Positions 30,843-39,295 of a stretch of DNA of 53,302 nucleotides are shown piece after piece. Below the pieces are notes generated by a model, which ran no database searches, was not told where the DNA came from, and worked only from the letters and a program-made list of their open reading frames with translations. The first letter of the stretch is position 1, and each line of letters opens with the position of its first letter. The DNA comes from Sphingobacteriaceae bacterium. Its GTDB lineage: Bacteria > Bacteroidota > Bacteroidia > Sphingobacteriales > Sphingobacteriaceae. The translations under genes were made by a program, and so were the position numbers. Where the stretch lies: contig CANHCS010000004.1 in NCBI GenBank assembly GCA_947459195.1, positions 1 to 53,302 of the forward strand, written 5' to 3'.

Positions 30843-32942
30843 TTAGGGAATATTTGAAGATATAACTTGTATCCAGGCTTCGTTTTTCTTTAAAACATGA
30901 TACGGTAGTCCCAATGAACGAGCTTCCAACATCCATTTTTTGATTTTATAATCAGGATTGGTGCCATCAATCAATAAGCGTTTGAAGCTTACGCGGTCTA
31001 CTAAATCTTTAAGTTTTAAAACCGGATTGCCGCTCAAGAGCAAAATATCCGTTTTAATCATTTTGTTTAATGATTGACCGTTCATTTTAGCCCCCCACCT
31101 CATCACTTTAAAATTACCAAATTGCATCAAACCTTTTTGTTGGCAAAAAGCTGCTGAATAATAGGAAGCTCCGGGATCATGCCAGGTCATATATCTTGAT
31201 CCAAGATGTTCCAATGAAGGCTTAACAGAAAAGAGATAGGCTTTATCTTCCGGATTTAATTCGGTGACCAAATGAATCTTTTTACCATTAATAAAAGCGA
31301 TAGCACTGTTTTTACGGAGACTATAAAAAATGAGTTTTTGGGTAGCATTGGTACGGTACGCCACAAGGTTTAGACTCAATAAGAATAGTACTGAACAGAT
31401 CAATGCGGTAAACAGTAAAAATTTGTTTTTATAGAGGAATGCCAGCAACACAGAAAATACAATCAGGTACAGCAGCATCAATTGCCATTGATCGAACCAG
31501 ATTCCTTGCAGACTGGCAAATGGCATGGATTCTATCCATTGAAGAGCCTGATTAGTAAAAGTGATCAAGTGATAAAGGATGAGCCCCATTGGGTTCAAAA
31601 GAATGCCTAAGGGCAATAACAAAACAAATACTACTCCTAGATACATGATGAGCGTTACCGGAATGACAATCAAGAGGTTGCTGAGTAAGAAATACAGCGG
31701 GAACTGATGAAAGACATACATACTGAGCGGCGAAGTGATGATTTGAGCCGCAAGGGAAAGTGCCACATAAGCCCATGTGGCATCCAATATCTTATTGCTG
31801 AAATACATTTTTTCATAGATGATCGGATGGATGAATACCAAACCAAATACTGCCAAATAGGATAATTGAAAACCAATATCGAAGAGATACAAGGGATTGA
31901 TGAGCAGTAAAATAAAAGCTGAAACAGCTAATAAATTATAAGCATTCATAGATTTATTGACCGCTTTACCGATTATCACAAAACTCAGCATGAGAGCTGC
32001 CCGGTTTACAGATGGAGAGAATCCGGTGAGCAAGGCGTAAAACCAAACCAAAAAAATGAGAAGAAAAAGCTTTGCAATCCTTAGATTTTTATGTTGATCC
32101 AGCGGCTTAAGAAGGAAGGAAAATAATAAAAAGAAAAGCGCCACATGCATGCCAGATACGGAAAGCACATGCATGGTACCGGTTTTAGCATAAGCATTTA
32201 AAATCTCGGGACTTAAATCGGCACGGTAACCCATTATTAAAGTGGAGGCCAAAGAGGCAGCTTCCTGTCCATTAATATGAGTTCTAAACTGATCGACAAT
32301 TTTTCGCCTTAGGTTCAAGGCAAAAGCCATGATTTGATTTCCATACCCACTGTCTATTTTCAAAGTTTCATGCTCATTGATGAAACTTTGATGCAGTATT
32401 TTTCTAGTTTTTAAATAATATTTGAAGTCGAATTCATCAGGATTGTAGGGCGGTTCTACTTCCTGATAAGCAGCTGGAACCAGCATCATATCACCATATT
32501 TGATTTGAGATGCTCGATTGGTAACCACTTTAAGGGCAATCAATAAATTACCTTTCACCGTAACACGATCTGCAAAATGAACCCTGGCTTCAAAGCGTAA
32601 TATATCATTCCTGAGTGTTGGCTCTGAGTTTACACTAATGAGTAAGGATTTAGAACGGAATTTAGCAAAGTAAGACAGTTCTGATCCTGGTAACTGACGA
32701 CACGTGATCTGATATGCAAATAAAGCTATCAGCAGATGGGCTATCAACCCGATATAATGATTAAATAAATAAAGCCTTCGCTTTTGATAATGGAGCAGAG
32801 CACCCCAAAAAGCAACAATTAGGATCCCGCTGATGATCAACAATAATAAATTGGCATGATTGAAAGGATAATACCAAGCAAGAACAATTCCTAATATCAA
32901 TGGAACCAATAAACGAACGAATGGGATTTCGCCTTTGTACAT
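30843..32942 (-). CDS. comEC: ComEC/Rec2 family DNA-uptake membrane protein
   Basis: The inner-membrane channel that brings single-stranded DNA into the cytoplasm during natural transformation. The 699-residue protein has N-terminal helices, a soluble DUF4131-like segment (about 90-200), and the competence membrane domain from about 210, with the hallmark GTMHVLSVSGMHVALFFLL and GFSPSVNRAALMLSF. The C-terminal soluble part (about 540-699) has the position of the usual metallo-beta-lactamase domain, but no HxHxDH motif is visible, so it is probably not an active nuclease. It follows the HHH-barrel gene by 4 bases in a three-gene operon. Confidence 0.93.
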   Translation of the reverse strand: MYKGEIPFVRLLVPLILGIVLAWYYPFNHANLLLLIISGILIVAFWGALLHYQKRRLYLFNHYIGLIAHLLIALFAYQITCRQLPGSELSYFAKFRSKSLLISVNSEPTLRNDILRFEARVHFADRVTVKGNLLIALKVVTNRASQIKYGDMMLVPAAYQEVEPPYNPDEFDFKYYLKTRKILHQSFINEHETLKIDSGYGNQIMAFALNLRRKIVDQFRTHINGQEAASLASTLIMGYRADLSPEILNAYAKTGTMHVLSVSGMHVALFFLLFSFLLKPLDQHKNLRIAKLFLLIFLVWFYALLTGFSPSVNRAALMLSFVIIGKAVNKSMNAYNLLAVSAFILLLINPLYLFDIGFQLSYLAVFGLVFIHPIIYEKMYFSNKILDATWAYVALSLAAQIITSPLSMYVFHQFPLYFLLSNLLIVIPVTLIMYLGVVFVLLLPLGILLNPMGLILYHLITFTNQALQWIESMPFASLQGIWFDQWQLMLLYLIVFSVLLAFLYKNKFLLFTALICSVLFLLSLNLVAYRTNATQKLIFYSLRKNSAIAFINGKKIHLVTELNPEDKAYLFSVKPSLEHLGSRYMTWHDPGASYYSAAFCQQKGLMQFGNFKVMRWGAKMNGQSLNKMIKTDILLLSGNPVLKLKDLVDRVSFKRLLIDGTNPDYKIKKWMLEARSLGLPYHVLKKNEAWIQVISSNIP

Positions 32943-32946
32943 ACCT

Positions 32947-34971
32947 TCAAAATTGATACCTGATTTGAAACTTCAATTCAGAAGCTTTATTTCCTTTAAT
33001 TTCACTCAAACCGGTTCCAATATGATCCAGATTACTGTATCGGTATGAAACATAATTCAACCAGCAGTCTAATCCTTTCTGCAATCGATAGCGTAAATTG
33101 GCGAGGAACTGCATTCCTTCATTTTGAAAAAGCCTGATCGAAGTTTGGTACAATACATCCGGCTGGTAAGTGTATATCCTCGAATCGTAAGAGGGCACTT
33201 TAAATAAAGTGAAACGACAATTAAAACTGAACTTACTTTGTAGAGGTTTATATTGAAGTTCCTGATAAGTCAAATAGCTCCTTTCTAATTTAGTTTGGAT
33301 GGTCTCCAGTCGATTTCTGATTTGTATCATTTTATTGACCCAATACCTCAAATCCAATCGAATTCTTTGAGATTTTATCGTTTCCAAAAAATGAAAGGTC
33401 TGCTCTTGATCATCATTTTCTTGTTTTTGTTCTATTTTATAAAGTCCGATTACCTGCAAACGCTTGTTGGGCTGAAAGCTCAATTGGCTTAACATTTCGA
33501 AGCCATCGGATGGAGCATCCACACCATATTTCAACCATGGAAAAACAAAATAATCCACAAAGTAGCTCCACTCCCATTTGCGATCAAATTTGAAATTGAG
33601 TACTGCATAAAAACCATTTTCGTTGATAGATGAACTGGATTCTGATAAAGCAGCATTAAAAAAAGAATGGTAATTTTTGGGATAATTTCGATAGTGTAGA
33701 CCGAGTGATAATTTAGGACTCAAGCTGGTCAATAATCCAGCTAAAAATGCCGTGCCTCCTGAAGAACTATGAGCGATTTCCGAAAATAAATAGGAATTAC
33801 TAATGGTATAATTTGCGGATAAACCATAATTATTTAATGTTTTTCCATGGAAATCAAACAAATTATAGGGCTGATCTCCTGAGGCAAAAGGTTGATCAAA
33901 TGCAGAATGAAAGGCAATCAATCCTAAATTTAAATGACTTCTCTTCCACTCTAAGATTCCTCCAAAGCTTTTGTATTTTAAATTTTTCTGGTGCGCTATT
34001 TCGGTAGCTGTCCGGTGTAAACCAGTTAAAATAATGGAACCAATTTCCATGTTCTCATCCAGAGAAGCATCCAATTTTCGTATAGAATAAAAAGAAGTGA
34101 ATTTGATAGCACCAAAACCGATGGTATTGGCTAAACCTCTAAAAAATAATCCCTCATTAAAAGATGAATATGGTTTGAGACCAACTTCAGGCTTCACCAA
34201 GGTATGAACAGCAGAACTTTTACCGAAGCTCAAGCCAGACCATAAAGTGAGGCCTTGTCCGAATTGCAAATCATAATCGCCAATGACCAATTTTTGAAGC
34301 GGCCCAATTGATTTTAATGAAATATTAGCGGCTCGGTAATCGAAAAGACCTGCATGCTTAGAATAAAAGTATTCGCCTGGATCTTTCTCCAGATTTATTC
34401 CCGCACTGATGTGCTTATTCAATACATATCGGTACCTGATTAACAATTGCTGGGGAGAACCCTCGTACCTTGAGTGAGAGCTATCAGCGACTTGGTAACC
34501 TGCTCTCTTTTGCAAATCTTGTTTAAACCTGATAATTAGGTCGTGTTTCCCATCTATTAAATCAGTAATTTCTAGACCAATTAATGAATTTGGTAAACCA
34601 ATACTCAAAAATGGAAGCAAATGCTGAATATCATTTAAATCAAAATGTTCGATCGCCTGCAACTCTAACAAATCAGCTAAAACGCCATTTTCCTTTATGT
34701 GATTCAGCAAAGAGCTGATTTGTAAAGGTGATAGTAACATAAATTCTTTCAGTTCAGCTTCTGATGCAGTATTTAGATTAAGTGGGTGAGAGCGGTAGTA
34801 ATTGATCCGGTCCATCATCTCCGCATAATCGAAATTTTCGTCAGCAATATGAGATAAGGACTCGATCAACTCAGCCACTTGTTGCTCGGTATTTTGCTGT
34901 GCGATAATTGTCTTTGAAATCATTATCACCATCAAACAACAACAGAAAAATTGACTAAGATTAAAATTCAT
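32947..34971 (-). CDS. Helix-hairpin-helix domain fused to predicted outer-membrane beta-barrel
   Basis: A 674-residue exported protein. A signal peptide (about 1-25, ending near IIAQQ) is followed by a ComEA-like helix-hairpin-helix region (about 62-125) containing LNLNTASEAELKEFMLLSPL and LADLLELQAIEHFDLNDI. The rest (about 140-674) is rich in alternating amphipathic strands with aromatic residues (for example FRGLANTIGFGAIKFTSFY and LRYRLQKGLDCWLNYVSYRY) and ends KFQIRYQF with a C-terminal Phe, as in outer-membrane barrels. HHH domains of this type bind double-stranded DNA without sequence preference in ComEA. It lies between a PorV-like protein and comEC, with 11-base overlap and 4-base gap. 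Role in DNA uptake is inferred, not known. Confidence 0.85.
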   Translation of the reverse strand: MNFNLSQFFCCCLMVIMISKTIIAQQNTEQQVAELIESLSHIADENFDYAEMMDRINYYRSHPLNLNTASEAELKEFMLLSPLQISSLLNHIKENGVLADLLELQAIEHFDLNDIQHLLPFLSIGLPNSLIGLEITDLIDGKHDLIIRFKQDLQKRAGYQVADSSHSRYEGSPQQLLIRYRYVLNKHISAGINLEKDPGEYFYSKHAGLFDYRAANISLKSIGPLQKLVIGDYDLQFGQGLTLWSGLSFGKSSAVHTLVKPEVGLKPYSSFNEGLFFRGLANTIGFGAIKFTSFYSIRKLDASLDENMEIGSIILTGLHRTATEIAHQKNLKYKSFGGILEWKRSHLNLGLIAFHSAFDQPFASGDQPYNLFDFHGKTLNNYGLSANYTISNSYLFSEIAHSSSGGTAFLAGLLTSLSPKLSLGLHYRNYPKNYHSFFNAALSESSSSINENGFYAVLNFKFDRKWEWSYFVDYFVFPWLKYGVDAPSDGFEMLSQLSFQPNKRLQVIGLYKIEQKQENDDQEQTFHFLETIKSQRIRLDLRYWVNKMIQIRNRLETIQTKLERSYLTYQELQYKPLQSKFSFNCRFTLFKVPSYDSRIYTYQPDVLYQTSIRLFQNEGMQFLANLRYRLQKGLDCWLNYVSYRYSNLDHIGTGLSEIKGNKASELKFQIRYQF

Positions 34972-35758
34972 AGGAAAGCCCGATTTGTGAACCGAAACCC
35001 AGAGAATGCTGGCTAATGAAGGCTAAATCGAACTTGAAATTTTTAATAAACAAACCCAGACCGGCAGATTCTCTAATTGGATTCGTTTTAATCCCGGCTC
35101 TCAAAGTCAATGATTTAATCATTTGATAATCTAATCCCAGTTTTAGTGCGGCCTGGCTCACCGAGTTTTGTTCCAGCGCAGCTGCAATCATCAGCTGTTG
35201 ACTTACCGAATAAGCTGTGCCGAATTGGATACGTAAAGGCAGGGCCATAAAACTGAGGTTTTCACCAAAAGAGTGATTATTAAGATTACTTACATGCGCC
35301 CCCAGACTTAATAATGGACTCATTTTGTAAATCAACCCTGCATCAATGGAGTATGCCGAGGTTTTGCCATAAATACCAATACTTAATTGATGATAATGTA
35401 AAGCCAGTGCCGTAGCTATTTTAGGACCGAATGCACGCCCGAATGCAAAAGTTATTTCATGTTGTTTGTAAGTATCATAGCCATATCTGGAAAATCCGAA
35501 TCCAAGGACGTTTTGCTTGAAAGGTTTAGCCAAAATGAGCTTGGATGCAGAAATTTTTTGATCTAACAGTAATTTTTGATGGTCTAATGCCAAGGTAAAA
35601 CTGTCCACATCCAATAATCCAGCCTGATTTACGTTTAATGACCAGATATCGCCTATTGCAACACCTGCGTCTGCAATGGCTGTCATTCTCGCACCTGAAG
35701 GTGGCTGGGCATATAAACTTGCTGAAAACAAGATCAGGAATAGAGATGTTATCTTCAT
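34961..35758 (-). CDS. PorV/PorQ-like outer-membrane beta-barrel protein
   Basis: A 265-residue exported protein with a signal peptide (about 1-17, SASLYAQ) and a barrel-like pattern ending IGLSYEF. The start of the mature part, GARMTAIADAGVAIGDIWSLNVNQAGL, is typical of the PorV/PorQ/FadL-like family, in which A...GDxx....NPAGL-type segments recur (here NQAGL). PorV itself shuttles substrates of type IX secretion; the shorter relatives have no known role. It is first in the operon with the HHH-barrel gene (11-base overlap) and comEC, so it may assist or stabilise that barrel. A weak box TATATTTA lies five bases before the ATG. Confidence 0.82.
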   Translation of the reverse strand: MKITSLFLILFSASLYAQPPSGARMTAIADAGVAIGDIWSLNVNQAGLLDVDSFTLALDHQKLLLDQKISASKLILAKPFKQNVLGFGFSRYGYDTYKQHEITFAFGRAFGPKIATALALHYHQLSIGIYGKTSAYSIDAGLIYKMSPLLSLGAHVSNLNNHSFGENLSFMALPLRIQFGTAYSVSQQLMIAAALEQNSVSQAALKLGLDYQMIKSLTLRAGIKTNPIRESAGLGLFIKNFKFDLAFISQHSLGFGSQIGLSYEF

Positions 35759-35831
35759 TAAATTAAATATATTAAAATTAATTTAATTAATTAAATAGAA
35801 AATTATCGTTGAAAGATTGCGTTATATCAAT

Positions 35832-36206
35832 ATGAAAAAAGGGGGGAAAGAGATGCTGCAGATAACAAAATCGATAAAAAGATGTGAGGAATGTCTGCTC
35901 CAACCAAAGGAGAAAACGGCCATTGAATGTGGAATTAAATTGATCCAGCAGGTAAAAAATCCGATACTGATTTTAATTGAAAATCATCTAAGAAACGATG
36001 AGGTCAAAAAGATATGCGAAGTGCTCATTGAAGTACTCATTAGGTGCGGAAACCTGAGTTATAAAGACCGGCCCCTGGAGACCGTGCAACTAAGTGCCAT
36101 ATTAAATTATTGTTGTTTCATTCAGGAGGAATTCAATTTAAGCAAAGAAGTATCAGATTACTTGAATGGCATTTATAATGAATGGTATTCATTGGGGGAA
36201 AGCTGA
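35832..36206 (+). CDS. Hypothetical protein
   Basis: A protein of about 124 residues that I do not recognise. It has an N-terminal CEEC pair (KRCEECLLQPKEK), further cysteines in NYCCFIQEE, and mostly helical, charged sequence without signal peptide or membrane helix. The start is uncertain: TTG at 35817, ATG at 35832, or ATG at 35853, the last preceded by G-rich GGGGGGAAAGAG that could serve for ribosome binding. The gap before it (35759-35816) is almost pure A/T with the palindrome TTAATTAATTAA and is shared with the divergent PorV-like gene. Confidence 0.55.
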   Translation: MKKGGKEMLQITKSIKRCEECLLQPKEKTAIECGIKLIQQVKNPILILIENHLRNDEVKKICEVLIEVLIRCGNLSYKDRPLETVQLSAILNYCCFIQEEFNLSKEVSDYLNGIYNEWYSLGES

Positions 36207-36250
36207 AGTATTATTGAAATGTTGTAAATTGAGCCATCAAATTAATACAC

Positions 36251-36910
36251 ATGAGAAAATTATTTCTGGGCCTCTCTTTATTAATGATGAGTATGGCCAG
36301 CTTCGCACAGCAAAAAATTAACGAAGGGGTAATCACTTACGCTCTTGAATGGAACGTTCCGCCTCAAGCACAAGCCATGGCTGCCAATTTACCTACTCAA
36401 ATCAATGTTTATTTCAAGGGAGATACCTCGAGTATGAAAATTGAGTCGCAAATGTTTTCTTCGAAAAGCATTTTAAATGTACCCAAAGAATATGAACGTC
36501 TTTTGTTGGACATCCCAATGATGGGTAAAAAATTCTCGGTAATCTTTAGCCCTGCAGATCAGGAAAAAATGTCGGAGATGATGCCTCAAATGACTTTAAA
36601 AGCTAGCAATGAGAGCAAAAGTTATTTAGGATATCAGGCTCAAAAATATGCTGTCAGCGAAAGTCGGACCAACAGTTCATTTGATGTTTGGTTTACTAAA
36701 GACGTTGAGATCGTAGCGAATCCGCTCAGTCGTTTTTATGAAAAATCTTATGGTTTCCCATTGGAATTTACTTCTTTTCAAAATGGGATGTCTGTGAAAG
36801 CATCCGTAAAAGAAATTCAATCTACTAAAGTACCTGTTGGCACTTTTGTTGCTGGTACGGATTATGAGGAAATCAGCTTAGATCAACTCATGCAAATGAG
36901 CGGCAGGTAA
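36251..36910 (+). CDS. Exported protein, GLPGLI/DUF4412-like
   Basis: A 219-residue secreted or periplasmic protein with a clear signal peptide (about 1-19, MASFAQQ). The mature part starts NEGVITYALEW, and has YFKGDTSSMKIES, SYLGYQAQKYAV and FDVWFTKDVEIVANP. The pattern G-x-I-x-Y at the start, then a strand pair and a F-W-[FY]-T segment resembles the GLPGLI and DUF4412 families common in Bacteroidota, of unknown function. It lies 44 bases after the hypothetical gene, and a hairpin separates it from the LTA-synthase-type gene. Confidence 0.7.
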   Translation: MRKLFLGLSLLMMSMASFAQQKINEGVITYALEWNVPPQAQAMAANLPTQINVYFKGDTSSMKIESQMFSSKSILNVPKEYERLLLDIPMMGKKFSVIFSPADQEKMSEMMPQMTLKASNESKSYLGYQAQKYAVSESRTNSSFDVWFTKDVEIVANPLSRFYEKSYGFPLEFTSFQNGMSVKASVKEIQSTKVPVGTFVAGTDYEEISLDQLMQMSGR

Positions 36911-36916
36911 TTTCTT

Positions 36917-36947
36917 ATTGTAGCTGACAACTCTTGTTGGCTACAAT
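36917..36947 (+). other. Hairpin between two genes
   Basis: ATTGTAGC (36917-36924) and GCTACAAT (36940-36947) pair perfectly, with CAA/TTG inside the loop able to pair too. No T run follows. A possible 3'-end or leader structure in the 64-base gap. Confidence 0.45.
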
Positions 36948-36974
36948 TACCCTCACCTTATCAGACCCTAAAAC

Positions 36975-38840
36975 ATGTATAAGCACCTGGCTGTTCTGCT
37001 TCGTTTTTTTGTTTTTTGGTTAACGGTCTTTTCCCTTGATCGTTTAGTTTTTGTGATCTATTTCAGAGAAAAACTTCATTTTAATCAGTTTTCAGAGTTT
37101 TTAGCACCCTTTTATCACGGACTGCGGCTCGATCTGTCAATGGCTGCTTATTTTTCTTTATTACCGCTCATTTTTTATTTGATCAAGTGGTTTTATCCGA
37201 AATTTCCGGCAAACGCGTTTTTAACGAAGGTTTACTTGATTTTTATTATTTTCTTATCGACTATCATTACGATCGTCAACTTGAATATTTACCGGGAATG
37301 GGGAACTAAATTCAATTACAGGGCATTGGATTTCGCCATTAATGCGCCCAATGAGGCATTGGCTTCCAGCGCTTCTTCCCCCCTGATGCTCTCTTCGGGC
37401 ATTTTTATCTTTTTATTGATTAGTTCGATTTGGCTCTCAAAATCAATCATCGTTTATCAAATACCTAATGACGATTTAAAATTACCGGTCAAGATTTTAA
37501 GTTCAATTATCATACTTGGCATTACTTTTTTATTCATTAGAGGTGGTTGGCAATTAGCTCCAATCAATCAAAGCATGTCGTATTATGATCAAAAGCCCAT
37601 TGCTAATCATGCAGCGGTAAACACCAGTTGGAATCTTTTACACGATATCAGCAAAAATTTATCTAATCAGAAGAATCCTTATTTATTTATGGATTCAAAA
37701 GATGCGAAGCAATTAGTAGCGAAACAATATCCTGATTTACCAAGAGCTGAGCGCTCTATATTGAATCAATCAAGGCCAAACGTAGTGCTCATTATCCTGG
37801 AAAGTTTCCATGCAGACTTGGTGGAAAGTTTGGGAGGTGAAAAGGGATTAAACCCTCAAATGGAGGAAATAATTGAGAATGGATTGCTTTTTAATCAGAT
37901 CTATGCCACGGGTGACCGAACTGATAAAGGTACCATCGCTATTTTGAGTGCCTTTCCGGCACAGGCTACCCGTAGCATCATCAAGGAAAACGGCAAACAA
38001 GAGAAATTGCCTTCTATTTCACAAATTTTTAAAAAAAATCAGTACCACACCTCTTTTTACTATGGTGGCGAAAGTGAATTTTTCGGACTGAAATCGTATG
38101 TATTGAGCCATGCTTATGAGCAATTGATTGATAAAAATCAATTCGAGCGCAAAGACATGAACTCTAAATGGGGTGCTTTTGATGAAAAGGTTTTTGAGCA
38201 GCAATTGAAAGACCTTAATCGAACACCTCAGCCCTTCTTTTCCACTTTGCTCACCCTCACCAATCACGAGCCATTTGAAGTTCCCGGAAAGCCTAAGTTT
38301 CCGCTGGATGAAGGCCCTAATTTGATCAGAAATACAGCTTTTTATACCGATTCATGCCTCGGAGCATATATCAAGGCCGCTCAAAAAACACCTTGGTACA
38401 AAAACACACTTTTCGTGGTCATAGCAGATCATGGGCATCGTTTACCCAGCAATAAATATGAAATTTGGCATCCACGCAGGTACCAGATACCCATGTTGTT
38501 TTTCGGAGAGGTACTCAAGCCCGAATACCGCGGCAGCCAAATTGGTAAAATAGGCGGGCAAACCGACTTAGCGAAAACCTTATTGAACCAGCTGGGAATG
38601 GAAAGTCAAAATTTCAAATGGAGTAAAGATCTATTCCATGAAAAAAGTATGGATTTTGCTTTTTACAGCTGGGATAATGGCTTTGGATGGGTAGATAAGC
38701 AGCAGTACATCAGCTTTGATAATGTAGGGAAAAATGTGATTTCTCAGAAAGGTCAAAAGCAAAATTCATCATCCAAACCAATTCTTAAACAAGGAAAAGC
38801 TTATTTACAAAGCGTTTATCAGGAATACCTTGATTATTAG
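36975..38840 (+). CDS. LTA-synthase/sulfatase family membrane enzyme
   Basis: An alkaline-phosphatase-superfamily enzyme with five transmembrane helices (about 5-30, 50-72, 82-104, 140-160, 172-190) and an outside catalytic domain (about 265-600). Active-site marks are NVVLIILESFHADLVE (metal-binding Glu276), ATGDRTDKGT (nucleophile Thr, about 316) and VIADHGHRLP (metal-binding Asp and His). Relatives transfer phosphoglycerol or phosphoethanolamine groups to envelope polymers or lipids; Bacteroidota lack lipoteichoic acid, so the real acceptor is unknown. It is 621 residues, normal size. Its stop overlaps the stop of the convergent Nudix gene. Confidence 0.88.
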   Translation: MYKHLAVLLRFFVFWLTVFSLDRLVFVIYFREKLHFNQFSEFLAPFYHGLRLDLSMAAYFSLLPLIFYLIKWFYPKFPANAFLTKVYLIFIIFLSTIITIVNLNIYREWGTKFNYRALDFAINAPNEALASSASSPLMLSSGIFIFLLISSIWLSKSIIVYQIPNDDLKLPVKILSSIIILGITFLFIRGGWQLAPINQSMSYYDQKPIANHAAVNTSWNLLHDISKNLSNQKNPYLFMDSKDAKQLVAKQYPDLPRAERSILNQSRPNVVLIILESFHADLVESLGGEKGLNPQMEEIIENGLLFNQIYATGDRTDKGTIAILSAFPAQATRSIIKENGKQEKLPSISQIFKKNQYHTSFYYGGESEFFGLKSYVLSHAYEQLIDKNQFERKDMNSKWGAFDEKVFEQQLKDLNRTPQPFFSTLLTLTNHEPFEVPGKPKFPLDEGPNLIRNTAFYTDSCLGAYIKAAQKTPWYKNTLFVVIADHGHRLPSNKYEIWHPRRYQIPMLFFGEVLKPEYRGSQIGKIGGQTDLAKTLLNQLGMESQNFKWSKDLFHEKSMDFAFYSWDNGFGWVDKQQYISFDNVGKNVISQKGQKQNSSSKPILKQGKAYLQSVYQEYLDY

Positions 38841-39295
38841 AACGATTTTAACTTAAGCAATTCCAATACTTTTTGGTCTGTGGGAAAGGTTAGTTCCTCT
38901 AAACTTAAATCTGGCAAGTATTTCCACCTGAAAGCTTGTTTGATATCACCCGTCTGGTCAAAATCAAAAGCTTGTGATTTGAAGTTCAATTTTAAAACAT
39001 TTAAAGGCTTCACCAAATAGTAAACACTGATTACCTGACTATCGTTAAACACAGATTTGATAAAGAAATCAGTGGTATAAAAATGCTCTAACACTTCAAT
39101 TTCAGCATCACATTCTTCCTTAAATTCACGGATCAGACCATCCAGCAAGCCTTCCCCATATTCTAATCCGCCACCCGGGAACTTGCTGAAACGGAAACCA
39201 AATTCTTCTTCGTCGCTGATCAATATATTTTGCTGATCGTCCATCATCAAGCCGTAAACCCTCACATTGAAAGGATAATTCATGCTGTTATGCAT
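38837..39295 (-). CDS. Nudix hydrolase
   Basis: A 152-residue Nudix-fold pyrophosphohydrolase. The Nudix box G-x5-E-x7-REUxEE is seen as GGGLEYGEGLLDGLIREFKE(E), with FSKFPGGGLEYGEG before it. It cleaves a nucleoside diphosphate linked to another moiety; the substrate is not evident. Its start overlaps the end of the CDF gene by 8 bases (an ATG at 39283 is the alternative), so the two are co-translated. The stop TAA shares bases with the TAG of the convergent gene (TTAG). Confidence 0.93.
   Translation of the reverse strand: MHNSMNYPFNVRVYGLMMDDQQNILISDEEEFGFRFSKFPGGGLEYGEGLLDGLIREFKEECDAEIEVLEHFYTTDFFIKSVFNDSQVISVYYLVKPLNVLKLNFKSQAFDFDQTGDIKQAFRWKYLPDLSLEELTFPTDQKVLELLKLKSF

Noticed and set aside
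35759-35816. AT-only palindromic stretch as a replication origin or attachment site
   Set aside because: Only 58 bases, no DnaA boxes and no direct flanking repeats; a divergent promoter region is the simpler reading.
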